Shown one piece after another: positions 17,394 to 25,891 of a DNA stretch of 64,000 bases (positions are counted from its first letter, which is position 1; each line of letters opens with the position of its first letter). Origin of the DNA: Bacteroides congonensis (GTDB lineage Bacteria; Bacteroidota; Bacteroidia; Bacteroidales; Bacteroidaceae); assembly GCF_900130125.1 (NCBI RefSeq), contig NZ_FQXY01000011.1, positions 1,492,748 to 1,556,747 of the forward strand. Direction: 5' to 3'. The translations under genes and the position numbers were made by a program. Below the pieces are notes generated by a model. It saw only the letters and a list, made by a program, of their open reading frames with translations. It did no database searches and had not been told where the DNA came from.

Positions 17394-18614
17394 ATGAAAA
17401 AGGTTGTAGTAGGTTTGGCTGTGATGTTAGGATTCTGTACGTGTGCTCACAAGCCTTCCGGTACATTGGATGTGAATAAGGCATTAGATTACTGTGCGGA
17501 ACAGACACAACGTACGCTTGCAGAACTGAAAACGGATTCTGGTATTGACTATACGATGATGCCGCGTAATATCATGCCCGACGAGCAGCACTGGAACTGC
17601 CGTAAGGCGACGAAAGAAGAATGGTGTGCCGGTTTCTGGCCGGGTGTTCTTTGGTATGATTACGAATATACACAGGATAAGCAGATTCGGGAAGAAGCTG
17701 AGAAGTTCACCAACTCTCTGGAGTTCCTGTCTCGAATTCCGGCCTTCGACCACGATCTGGGGTTCCTTGTATTTTGTAGCTACGGAAATGGTTATCGCCT
17801 GACCAAGAATCCTGCTTACAAACAAGTGATACTGGATACAGCCGATACATTGGCTACATTATTCAATCCGACAGTGGGCACTATCCTTTCATGGCCTCGC
17901 GAAGTGAAGCCGCGCAACTGGCCGCACAATACCATCATGGACAATATGATTAATCTTGAAATGCTTTTCTGGGCAGCGAAGAATGGCGGTAATCCCTATC
18001 TGTATGATGTAGCGGTTGCCCATGCGGACAAGACCATGAAATGCCACTTTCGTCCTGACTATACTTCGTATCACGTAGCTGTATATGACACGATTACGGG
18101 GAATCTTATTAAAGGAGTCACCCATCAGGGATATGCCGACAGCACTATGTGGGCGCGCGGACAGGCATGGGCAATTTATGGCTATACCGTAGTCTACCGT
18201 GAAACGAAAGACCCGAAATACCTGGATTTTGCGCAGAAAGTGACGGATGTCTATCTGGAAAGACTGCCTGAAGATAAAGTTCCTTATTGGGACTTCGATG
18301 ACCCGGCTATTCCAAATGCTCCTCGTGACGCTTCGGCAGCTTCGGTAGTTGCTTCCGCTTTGCTCGAATTATCTACGTATCTTCCCAATGGAACAGGAAA
18401 ACGTTATAAGGATGCGGCTATCGGGATGTTGGCGAGTCTGAATTCCGACAGCTATCAGAGTGGTAAAAGTAAGCCTTCATTCCTGTTGCACAGCACAGGA
18501 CACTGGCCGAATCATTCGGAAATAGATGCTTCTATTATCTATGCGGATTACTATTATATCGAAGCCTTGTTAAGATTAAAACGTCTTCAGGAAGGGCATG
18601 GAGTGCTTGGATAA
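17394..18614 (+). CDS. Glycoside hydrolase family 88 unsaturated uronyl hydrolase
   Basis: 406 residues with an N-terminal lipoprotein-like signal (GFCTCAHKPSG). The alpha6/alpha6 barrel of unsaturated glucuronyl hydrolases is visible: WCAGFWPGVLWY, DHDLGF (Asp121), IMDNMINLEML (Asp183, the second catalytic aspartate), HQGYADSTMWARGQAWAIYGYT and the C-terminal ASIIYADYYYIEALLRL. It hydrolyses the 4-deoxy-hex-4-enuronate left at the non-reducing end by a lyase, so it completes the PUL enzyme set with the lyase at 12001. GH88 rather than GH105 is chosen from the overall motif spacing. Confidence 0.92.
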   Translation: MKKVVVGLAVMLGFCTCAHKPSGTLDVNKALDYCAEQTQRTLAELKTDSGIDYTMMPRNIMPDEQHWNCRKATKEEWCAGFWPGVLWYDYEYTQDKQIREEAEKFTNSLEFLSRIPAFDHDLGFLVFCSYGNGYRLTKNPAYKQVILDTADTLATLFNPTVGTILSWPREVKPRNWPHNTIMDNMINLEMLFWAAKNGGNPYLYDVAVAHADKTMKCHFRPDYTSYHVAVYDTITGNLIKGVTHQGYADSTMWARGQAWAIYGYTVVYRETKDPKYLDFAQKVTDVYLERLPEDKVPYWDFDDPAIPNAPRDASAASVVASALLELSTYLPNGTGKRYKDAAIGMLASLNSDSYQSGKSKPSFLLHSTGHWPNHSEIDASIIYADYYYIEALLRLKRLQEGHGVLG

Positions 18615-18668
18615 GGCGATTAAGTGAAGTATGCTGCCAATGCCACAGTACAGATTGGCTTAAAAAAT

Positions 18669-18710
18669 AAATGCTCTGCAAGAACTATTCATTCTCTGCA
18701 GAGCATTTTT
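18669..18710. terminator. Bidirectional terminator between GH88 and the NlpE-like gene
   Basis: Perfect 12-bp stem (18669-18680 with 18697-18708). A T run follows on the + strand, and an A-rich left flank gives T residues on the - strand, as fits two convergent genes. Confidence 0.8.
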
Positions 18711-18733
18711 ACTGGTTAGGGTCAGGTTGTTTA

Positions 18734-19216
18734 TTATTGTTTCACCTTGATGATGTCATAATTCAAATCGCTTACAGCTTCCTGCAAACTATCGTTTACC
18801 AGGCGAAGAGTAGTATCGTTTACAATCACGAAATACATCGGTTCGTCATTACCATCTTTCGGAGTTAACTTAACAGCGGTAACAGGCTTTTTGTTCACGA
18901 CTTTGTGTACAGTCTGCTGTTTTCCTTTTGAAGTGAAGGTTTTGTTTTTACCTTGTCCATCGGCATCCAGGTAAGTCATATCCAGTGTATAAGTGGTATC
19001 TACACCGTCGGTTGCAGCATTCAGGGTCAGTACATAGTCGATGCCCGGGCCGTCGGCAGCAGGAAGGGTACCGGCATAAACTTCAGTCATTTCTGTGATT
19101 GGAGTCATGGCAATGGCAAGGCTGTCTGCTTCTGCCTCTGCGGTTTTGTTGGCTTTTGATTGGCAAGATGCCAAAGCAGCTACAACGGCTGCTAACATAA
19201 TTACTTTTTTCATCAT
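18734..19216 (-). CDS. NlpE-N-domain-like lipoprotein
   Basis: 160 residues from the ATG pair at 19216/19213; a longer frame would run into the neighbouring gene and lacks a signal peptide at its start. Lipobox LASC is followed by QSKANKTAEAEAD. The remaining ~110 residues (VYAGTLPAADGPGIDYVLTL, LDMTYLDADGQGKNKTFTSKG) match the small barrel of the NlpE N-terminal domain. In E. coli NlpE senses lipoprotein and surface stress; here only the first domain is present, so the function is uncertain. It lies 50 bases downstream of the CorC-like gene and may be cotranscribed. Confidence 0.75.
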   Translation of the reverse strand: MMKKVIMLAAVVAALASCQSKANKTAEAEADSLAIAMTPITEMTEVYAGTLPAADGPGIDYVLTLNAATDGVDTTYTLDMTYLDADGQGKNKTFTSKGKQQTVHKVVNKKPVTAVKLTPKDGNDEPMYFVIVNDTTLRLVNDSLQEAVSDLNYDIIKVKQ

Positions 19217-19265
19217 TAAGTGCTTTAAGTTAATATAAATATAGTGAGCTATCGCTCGGTTTTCT

Positions 19266-20552
19266 CTATTCTTCATCCCGTTTGATGACCAGCAGTTTGT
19301 CTACTCGTCCCCGATCCATATCCACTACTTCGAATTGCAGGTTCTTGTAAGTAAAGATGTCTCCGGCTTTCGGGATACGGCCTATCAGGAACATGGCCAG
19401 TCCGCCTAAAGTGGTGAAGTCCTCGGACTCCAGGTCTTCATAAGATAAAATTCCCATTTCTTCCATGAAGTCGTCAATGTTCATTGAAGCTTCCACCAGC
19501 ATCGAACCATCCTGCCTTGTGACGATTTCTTCTTCTTCCGTTTCATCCTCTTCAAGGATGTCTCCAAAGATACTTTCGGTCAGGTCGTGCAGCGTGATAA
19601 TACCTTCCGTACTACCATACTCGTTAACAACAACTCCGAACTTGTTTTTGTTCTTCTTAAATAGCTCTAAAACTTTATTTGCATACAAACTTTCCGGAAT
19701 AAAGAGGGGCGGACGGGCTATTTCACGCAGATTGAACTGCCGTTGGCTGCCTACCATCAGGATAATATCTTTGACGGAAACCACTCCGATAATCTCGTCT
19801 TTCCGTTCATCCACCAACAGGTATTTGCTGTAATGTTCTTCCTCGATAACTTTCATCACTTTCTCCCGTGTATCGTCAGGATGCAGAATGATAAGATCCC
19901 TGCGATGTGTCATCAGTTCGTTGGCACGCTTGTCCGAGAAGCGGAATACGTCACGTATCATTTCCGTCTCTTCCTTGTCAATCACTCCCTGTTCCGAACT
20001 TTGATGGAGAATCATTTTAATTTCTTCCTGCGTCATGGGGCGTTCTTCGCTTTTCAGACCGATAAGTCTGTTCAGCAGCCGTGTAGAGATACTTAGCAAC
20101 CATACAAAAGGGTAAGATACTTTTGTCAGCAGAATCATAATCGGACTGAATAAGATGGCGTATCTTTCCGGATTACTCAGGGCAATGGATTTGGGAACCA
20201 GCTCTCCGATGATGAGGGAAAGATAAGTGATGACTGCCACGGTTGTAATCATGGCGAGGTTGCGTGCGTAGGCTTCCGCTCCCGGAATGAGGGAGAACAG
20301 GGGGACGAGGTCGTCGGCAATGGCTACTCCACCATATGCACCGGATACAATACCGATCAGTGTAATGCCGATTTGAATAGTGGACAGGAACTTTTCCGGC
20401 TCTTCCAGTTGTTTCAATACTCCGCGTGCGGATTTGTTGCCTTTCGCGACAAGGGTTTCAAGACGTGCTTTACTGGATGATACCAGCGCAATTTCATACA
20501 TGGCAAACACGCCATTCAGTATGAGTAAGAAAAGAATGATAAGAAATTCCAT
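19266..20552 (-). CDS. CorC/HlyC-family membrane protein (CNNM domain, two CBS domains)
   Basis: 428 residues. Four hydrophobic segments of the DUF21/CNNM domain lie at about 1-170 (MEFLIILFLLILNGVFAMYEIALVSS; EPEKFLSTIQIGITLIGIVSGAYGG; IGELVPKSIALSNPERYA). A CBS pair follows (about 195-330, MTHRRDLIILHPDD; VVNEYGSTEGIITLHDLTESIFGD), then a C-terminal CorC_HlyC domain (DGSMLVEASMNIDDFMEEMG to MDRGRVDKLLVIKR). Family members are linked to magnesium or cobalt efflux; old names such as haemolysin are misleading. Confidence 0.92.
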   Translation of the reverse strand: MEFLIILFLLILNGVFAMYEIALVSSSKARLETLVAKGNKSARGVLKQLEEPEKFLSTIQIGITLIGIVSGAYGGVAIADDLVPLFSLIPGAEAYARNLAMITTVAVITYLSLIIGELVPKSIALSNPERYAILFSPIMILLTKVSYPFVWLLSISTRLLNRLIGLKSEERPMTQEEIKMILHQSSEQGVIDKEETEMIRDVFRFSDKRANELMTHRRDLIILHPDDTREKVMKVIEEEHYSKYLLVDERKDEIIGVVSVKDIILMVGSQRQFNLREIARPPLFIPESLYANKVLELFKKNKNKFGVVVNEYGSTEGIITLHDLTESIFGDILEEDETEEEEIVTRQDGSMLVEASMNIDDFMEEMGILSYEDLESEDFTTLGGLAMFLIGRIPKAGDIFTYKNLQFEVVDMDRGRVDKLLVIKRDEE

Positions 20553-20720
20553 AAATGGATTAAAATGGTTATTGCTTCGAAATTACATAAAAAATGAATA
20601 CTCTCTATATTTATTAATGATAATTGGGTAAAATTGTTTGCTTCATCATATCAGAATTTTGCATAGTGGGGAAAATGTGCGGATGACCTAAGGCATTAGG
20701 ATATAATTTGTATTGATAGT

Positions 20721-20758
20721 ATTCAGGCACGGAATTGCTTCAAATTCCGTGCCTGAAT
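20721..20758. repeat. 16-bp perfect palindrome containing CAGGCACGGAAT
   Basis: Arms 20721-20736 and 20743-20758 are perfectly complementary, with a 6-nt loop. It lies just downstream of the M48 protease gene but has no T tract. It shares TCAGGCACGGA with the larger hairpin at 35703-35775. Confidence 0.65.
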
Positions 20759-20795
20759 GTATTCATTAGAGAGTACTACTCTTCTTTTATTCTAA

Positions 20796-21581
20796 TTATT
20801 TCTTTGCGTAGCTGTCTGCTTTGGCTTTAGCGCGTTCGATACGTTTTGCGGTATCCGGGTGAGAGGAGAACATTCTCTGTACATAAGAAGATTTCGGAGC
20901 GTCCTTTGCCAGTTCAGCCAGTTTGGTTAATGAATTGGCCATAGCGTAAGGGTCGATGTTGTTTTTTACGCAGAATTCAACACCATACTCGTCTGCTTCG
21001 TTTTCTTGCTTCTGTGAATACTGTGCGCCGGCAAGAGCTTCTGCCATGGCTCCAAGTTCGGAGTCGGTCAGTTTGGCAACCTTGTCGCTGGCTGCTCCCG
21101 CTGCGTTCTTCACTGCCGAGCGGAGATAGGCGTTCTTCATTGCGTCTTTTGAGTCTGTGTGAACCACGTGACCGATTTCATGTCCAATCACCGCCATCAC
21201 TTCTTCGTCAGTCATAACGTCCATCAGTCCGGCGCAGATGCGTACGCTACCGTCGCCGCAGGCAAAGGCGTTGACGTCTACTACTTCATAAACACCGAAG
21301 TTCAGTTTCAATCCGTCCATTTCTTTGATGTGTCCGGTCAGTTTCTCCAAACGTTTGCCGTACTCTGTGTCAGGTTTTGTCAATGGATTGTGTGTGTCCA
21401 TCCACGCCATGTATTCCTTACTCATGTTGGCGATGTCGGCATCTGATAAAGTTACTGCCGATACTACGTCTTTTCCTGCTTGCAGGGCTTTACCTACATT
21501 AAATTTCTTTCCGAACTGTGCGGAAGCTGTCATTCCCATGCCTAATAATACTAAGGCAATCATAGCAATTTGTCTTTTCAT
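20796..21581 (-). CDS. M48-family zinc metalloprotease, secreted
   Basis: 261 residues with a cleaved signal peptide (MTASAQ, about residue 21). The zinc motif HEIGH (His134, Glu135, His138) sits in VMAVIGHEIGHVVHTDSKDAM, and the third ligand is in QENEADEYGVEFC. This is the small periplasmic/outer-membrane M48 type (Oma1/LoiP/BepA-like core without TPRs), expected to degrade misfolded envelope proteins. It starts 29 bases after the stop of the TonB-dependent receptor, so the two are probably cotranscribed. Confidence 0.92.
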   Translation of the reverse strand: MKRQIAMIALVLLGMGMTASAQFGKKFNVGKALQAGKDVVSAVTLSDADIANMSKEYMAWMDTHNPLTKPDTEYGKRLEKLTGHIKEMDGLKLNFGVYEVVDVNAFACGDGSVRICAGLMDVMTDEEVMAVIGHEIGHVVHTDSKDAMKNAYLRSAVKNAAGAASDKVAKLTDSELGAMAEALAGAQYSQKQENEADEYGVEFCVKNNIDPYAMANSLTKLAELAKDAPKSSYVQRMFSSHPDTAKRIERAKAKADSYAKK

Positions 21582-21610
21582 ACTCTTTTAATTAACGTTC
21601 AATTATAAAA

Positions 21611-23989
21611 TTAATATTCAAATGTAATTCCTAAAGTTGGTAGCAACGTACCGCTTGATTGTTCAATCCGTTTCATCCGGTAGTGCCGGCTATCGGCGGG
21701 AGCATCCGGGTTTTCAATGATACCAGTGCTCATGAGCACATCTTGTTGTTTCTGTTTACTCATCGTGATATTCTGCAAGTCGATATAGAATCCCAACATG
21801 CAGTGTTTCAGATAGAATGTCTTGTCGATACGGATGTCTGCCTGTGCAAAAGCGGGAAGGCGTTCTTGATTGTATCTCGAATAATCATAGTATGCCTTTC
21901 CTTGCGCATCCCAAGCAGATACAAGCGATGATTTGCTCTCGTCATAAGGCGTGTAGGGAGCACCACCGATGCAGCTCACTTTCATTCCGACACTCCATTG
22001 ATGGGGGAGATTATAAGTTCCGTGCAGGTTGAAAATAAACCGGTTGTCCCATGCGGACGCAATGTATTCGCTCTCTTTGTCGTTGCGGTATTCACTTTTA
22101 AATAAGGTAAAGGAAGAAGCTAGGTTCAGCTTCTTGGCTATGAGCCATTTTACCAAAACCTCTGCGCCGTAGGAGCGTCCCTGTGCGGTGGAAGTCAGTA
22201 ATTCGTTTCCGACTACTCCATAGTCATTTCCTTTGCAGGCAAGGGGAATTCCGTCTACCATGGAGAGCGGTATCTTGTCATAATCCTTGTAGAATCCTTC
22301 AACGGAGACCTCGAACGAATCTCCTTTGCGCCAACTGATTCCCAAACTTTCCTGGCTGACTTTCATGTAGCGGAGATTGTGTTTGTTGGCATACGTCCCA
22401 TTGTTGTTCTTGAAGCCGAGGGCCGTGTAAGGGGGAAGCTGATAGTAAAGTCCTGCATTGCCGCTGACGAACCAATGGTCGGTCAGTTGGTAAGAGAGCG
22501 AGATGCGGGGGGATAGTTGGTCGGAAAGCGACTTCATTGCCGACGAATAATTATTGGCATCGGCTCTCAATCCCAGGGAAGCAGTGAAGCGTTCGTCCAT
22601 TGATGAATAATTGATGGTTCCGAAAAGTCCCCAACGCAGAATTCCCAAGTAGGTGTGATAATCGAACGTTTGTGCCTGGTTGGTATATACTTTCTGGAAG
22701 GTAGTATTGGAATACTGGCTGTAATCCAAATTCACTCCAAGGTTGATTTTCCAGTTTCGGAAAGAAGAATTGTTCTCGAAACGGAACTTGGTTTCCTGTT
22801 CGGTTGAACGAAGGCGGAGCATCAGGTTTTCAGGAAGACTTTCGTCATTCTGGCGGTATTTCGTATTACGGTTGTTCAGGTAACTGTGGCTGACTACGAC
22901 CGATTGTACATGTGCACCTGCATAATGGCGATATACAGCACCCAGCGTAAATGTCTCCTGCTTGATTTTAGGCAAGTAGCTGAGAATATATTCGTTGTCT
23001 TCACTGTCGGCTTTCGTATTCAGCCGCATATTGTCAATTCCGCCCAGTCCTAATACGGTCAGTTCGTTCTGCTCGTTGAAGCGGGTTTTCAGTTTGAATT
23101 GGGCGTCGGTGAAAGTCGGCAGGAAAGGCAGGTCGAGCATATCAAAAAGGAACTGCAAGTAGGATTGGCGTACGGATACCAGATAGGAAGTCTTTTTCCC
23201 GATGTGTCCATTGGAAGCGAGAGAAACTTCGGAAGCTCCGAGAGTTGCCTTTAGTGAATTGCGTTCCATATCTCCGTCACGCAATTTGAAGTCGAGTACC
23301 GAACTAAGTGCGTTCCCTTTATCGGTGGGGAAAGCACCGGTGTAGAAGTTCACTTCGCGTATCAGATCGGCATTGAGGATGCCTACGGGGCCGCCGGATG
23401 CTCCTTGTGTGCTGAAATGGTTGATATTGGGGATTTCTACTCCGTCCAGATAAAAACGGTTTTCAAAAGGAGAACCGCCACGCACGATGAGGTCATTACG
23501 GTAACCTATCGGTGAGAAGGCAACTCCGGGATAAGACTGTACGATACGCGAAATATCCCGGTTGGCTCCCGGACTCTTTTCTATTTCCTGTAGTCCGATG
23601 ATACGCAGGCTGACAGGGCTTTCCATATCACGACGGAAAGGAGAGGCTGTGACGGTGACTCCTTCGAGTTCGGTCAGGTTCTCTTCCATCTCAATCGGGA
23701 TATTCAGATTTTTGGTGGAAAGGATGTATTCGGGAGTGGTGACACTTTTGTATCCGATGGCTGATGCTTGCAGGCGATAGATGCCGGGCGGCACCTGTTC
23801 TATTGTGAAATGTCCTTCCGCGTCGGTGACACCGCCTTTGTTCAGCCCGATAACCATCACATTGATAAATTCCAATGGTTGGCGGCTGTTTCTGTCAATC
23901 ACTGTTCCTTTTATTTGATGCATAGGTTGAGCATGCAACGGAAAGAACAGGATATTGAAGAATAAAAGAAGTGTCAACAGTCTTTTCAT
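21611..23989 (-). CDS. TonB-dependent receptor with carboxypeptidase-regulatory-like N-terminus (not SusC type)
   Basis: 792 residues. Signal peptide (FPLHAQ), a regulatory-like beta-sandwich (about 26-110, IKGTVIDRNSRQPLEFINVMV; TDAEGHFTIEQVPPG), a plug (RRDMESPVSLRIIGLQEI; YRNDLIVRGGSPFENRFYLDG) and a beta-barrel to the end. No SusD partner is next to it, and the length is that of siderophore- or peptide-type receptors. The substrate is unknown. A near-match -7 box (TACTTTCG) lies at 24011-24018. Confidence 0.9.
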   Translation of the reverse strand: MKRLLTLLLFFNILFFPLHAQPMHQIKGTVIDRNSRQPLEFINVMVIGLNKGGVTDAEGHFTIEQVPPGIYRLQASAIGYKSVTTPEYILSTKNLNIPIEMEENLTELEGVTVTASPFRRDMESPVSLRIIGLQEIEKSPGANRDISRIVQSYPGVAFSPIGYRNDLIVRGGSPFENRFYLDGVEIPNINHFSTQGASGGPVGILNADLIREVNFYTGAFPTDKGNALSSVLDFKLRDGDMERNSLKATLGASEVSLASNGHIGKKTSYLVSVRQSYLQFLFDMLDLPFLPTFTDAQFKLKTRFNEQNELTVLGLGGIDNMRLNTKADSEDNEYILSYLPKIKQETFTLGAVYRHYAGAHVQSVVVSHSYLNNRNTKYRQNDESLPENLMLRLRSTEQETKFRFENNSSFRNWKINLGVNLDYSQYSNTTFQKVYTNQAQTFDYHTYLGILRWGLFGTINYSSMDERFTASLGLRADANNYSSAMKSLSDQLSPRISLSYQLTDHWFVSGNAGLYYQLPPYTALGFKNNNGTYANKHNLRYMKVSQESLGISWRKGDSFEVSVEGFYKDYDKIPLSMVDGIPLACKGNDYGVVGNELLTSTAQGRSYGAEVLVKWLIAKKLNLASSFTLFKSEYRNDKESEYIASAWDNRFIFNLHGTYNLPHQWSVGMKVSCIGGAPYTPYDESKSSLVSAWDAQGKAYYDYSRYNQERLPAFAQADIRIDKTFYLKHCMLGFYIDLQNITMSKQKQQDVLMSTGIIENPDAPADSRHYRMKRIEQSSGTLLPTLGITFEY

Positions 23990-24070
23990 GTGATTGCAGT
24001 TTAGTGCTGCGAAAGTACGAAAAAAGTATTAAAGAATGATATATTCGGTGAATAAAAAAGGAATAAGTCT

Positions 24071-24078
24071 TATATTTG
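24071..24078 (+). promoter_or_regulatory. -7 box (TATATTTG) for the DUF2007-esterase operon
   Basis: Exact TAnnTTTG match 26 bases before the ATG at 24104. Confidence 0.65.
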
Positions 24079-24103
24079 TAGGACATATTAAAACAGATTC
24101 CTT

Positions 24104-24538
24104 ATGAAGACTGTAAAATTGATTACTTGTAATGATGCGATGAAGGCACATATCCTTCAGGGAGCGTTGGAAAATGAGGGTATTGAGTCTATCCTGCATA
24201 ATGAGAACTTCTCCACCTTATATAAGAGTTGTGTGAGCAGTATAGCAGGAGTCGACATTTTGGTGGCGGACGAAGATTATGCAAGGGCTGTCCAGGTGTT
24301 GAGAGATAACGAGAGCTGGCCGGAAGAGTTGACGCTTTGTCCGTTTTGCGGTTCGCCGGATATTAAGTTTATATTAAAAAAAGGAAAGAAGTTGCGTGCA
24401 ATAGGGGCGGCAATCCTTTCGATGTTGGCGGCAGCCCCTCCTGGAGATAATCATTGGGAGTATACCTGTGCACAGTGCCATAAGAATTTTGAAGTGCCTG
24501 TTTCCAAATTTTCTTCTTCGGAAGAAAGGGAAGAATAA
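24104..24538 (+). CDS. DUF2007-domain protein with C-terminal zinc ribbon
   Basis: 144 residues. The N-terminal half (KLITCNDAMKAHILQGALENEGIESIL; VDILVADEDYARAVQVL) is a DUF2007 domain, a small ferredoxin-like fold sometimes called a putative signal-transducing protein. The C-terminal half has CPFCGSPD and CAQCHKNF, two Cys pairs that fit a zinc ribbon, separated by a short hydrophobic stretch. The molecular role is unknown. It is followed 23 bases later by the esterase gene. Confidence 0.8.
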   Translation: MKTVKLITCNDAMKAHILQGALENEGIESILHNENFSTLYKSCVSSIAGVDILVADEDYARAVQVLRDNESWPEELTLCPFCGSPDIKFILKKGKKLRAIGAAILSMLAAAPPGDNHWEYTCAQCHKNFEVPVSKFSSSEEREE

Positions 24539-24561
24539 CTTTATATAACTATATACACATA

Positions 24562-25380
24562 ATGAATAAGAGAAATTTTTTGTTAGCCGTTTTATTATTA
24601 CTATTGGCAGCGCCTTCTTTTGCTGCCCGGGTAGATACTTTATTAGTAAATAGTCCTTCCATGAATAAAGATGTGCAGGTGGTAGTCGTTACGCCGGATG
24701 CTGCACTGGGGAAGAAAGCGGTGGCTTGCCCCGTCATCTATCTGTTGCACGGTTACGGCGGAAACGCAAAGACATGGATTGGGGTAAAGCCGAATCTTCC
24801 GCAGATTGCTGATGAGAAAGGAATTATCTTTGTCTGTCCGGACGGAAAGAATAGCTGGTACTGGGATAGTCCGAAAAATCCGTCTTACCGTTATGAAACT
24901 TTTGTTTCATCAGAATTGGTGAAGTATATTGATGAACATTATAAGACGGTTGCCGACCGGAAAGGACGTGCCATCACCGGCTTGAGCATGGGCGGACACG
25001 GGGCGATGTGGAACGCTATCCGTCATAAAGATACGTTTGGTGCAGGCGGAAGTACCAGTGGTGGAGTGGATATTCGTCCCTTCCCGTTAAACTGGGAGAT
25101 GGCGAAACAGTTGGGTGAATTTGCACATAACAAAAAGTCATGGGACGAACATACGGTCATCAATCAGATTGACAAGATTGAAAACGGGGATTTGGCAATC
25201 ATCATCGACTGTGGTAAATCGGACTTTTTCCTGAATGTGAACAAGGATTTGCACAACCGTCTGCTGGCTAGAAAGATTAATCATGACTTCATTACCCGTC
25301 CGGGCGGACATACCGGAAAGTATTGGAACAACTCTATTGATTACCAAATCTTGTTCTTTGATAAGTTTTTCAAGAAATAA
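24562..25380 (+). CDS. Secreted esterase of the esterase D / CE1-like alpha/beta-hydrolase family
   Basis: 272 residues with a signal peptide (about 1-21, SFAA). The catalytic serine is Ser142 in GLSMGG; an oxyanion-region motif YLLHGYGG lies near residue 60. The acid is probably the Asp in IDCGKSDFF and the base the His in RPGGHTGKYW. This is the fold of feruloyl and acetyl-xylan esterases and of S-formylglutathione hydrolase. Export suggests action on acylated envelope or dietary molecules. Confidence 0.88.
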   Translation: MNKRNFLLAVLLLLLAAPSFAARVDTLLVNSPSMNKDVQVVVVTPDAALGKKAVACPVIYLLHGYGGNAKTWIGVKPNLPQIADEKGIIFVCPDGKNSWYWDSPKNPSYRYETFVSSELVKYIDEHYKTVADRKGRAITGLSMGGHGAMWNAIRHKDTFGAGGSTSGGVDIRPFPLNWEMAKQLGEFAHNKKSWDEHTVINQIDKIENGDLAIIIDCGKSDFFLNVNKDLHNRLLARKINHDFITRPGGHTGKYWNNSIDYQILFFDKFFKK

Positions 25381-25464
25381 AACGGTAAATACTTGACTTT
25401 GGCTTTTTGATGTCGTATCTTTGGATACGTAATCATAAAATAGATTGAGGGTAAACTACGATAG

Positions 25465-25494
25465 AAGGAGAAAGTGAAAGCTTTCTCCTTTTTT
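25465..25494 (+). terminator. Terminator after the esterase gene
   Basis: Perfect 10-bp stem (25465-25474 with 25481-25490), 6-nt loop, T run to 25494. Confidence 0.85.
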
Positions 25495-25524
25495 GTTGTA
25501 GGCCAAAGGAACGGAGAGCTTTCT

Positions 25525-25552
25525 CCCGGCTCATATTGGGAGTGAGCCCGGG
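25525..25552. repeat. Imperfect GC-rich hairpin in intergenic region
   Basis: CCCGGCTCA pairs with TGAGCCCGGG with one bulged base. It lies between the terminator at 25465 and tandem array B. Apart from these structures I see nothing in the 25381-25891 gap. Confidence 0.45.
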
Positions 25553-25580
25553 GATAAAGAGGTTTTAGCTGCCGGATGAT

Positions 25581-25667
25581 GGTAAATCAGACCGTTTGTT
25601 AGGTAGAATCAGATGCTTTGTCCGGTGAAAACAGACGCTTTGTTAAGTGAAAACCGATGCTTTGTTT
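25581..25667 (+). repeat. Degenerate 22-bp tandem array B (4 units)
   Basis: Units start at 25581 (21 bases), 25602, 25624 and 25646. The recurring pattern is a GGTGAAAAC- or GGTAGAATC-like start, then AGA(T/C)GCTTTGTT. The period matches arrays A and C but the sequence differs. It lies 224 bases beyond the S41 homologue stop and 200 bases after the esterase. Confidence 0.7.
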
Positions 25668-25891
25668 GGTAATAAATAAGGTTGAGGTATGAAAAGAACC
25701 TTTATAGGTTAAGAATTTGTAATTCTGCTCTTGACAAAAATGGAGTGACTCTGCTGGTTTATACTGTGGGTTGTTGTTCGGAATGAGATCATTCGAAAGA
25801 AATGGAGATGTTGCGTGTGTATGGATAATAACCGGACTCTCCTTTGGCATAGGTAGTTTGACAACCCATCTTTGTTGGATTTCCTTCTTTC

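Noticed and set aside
25599..25850. 83-codon - frame in the gap before the S41 homologue
   Set aside because: It overlaps tandem array B and shows no family resemblance.
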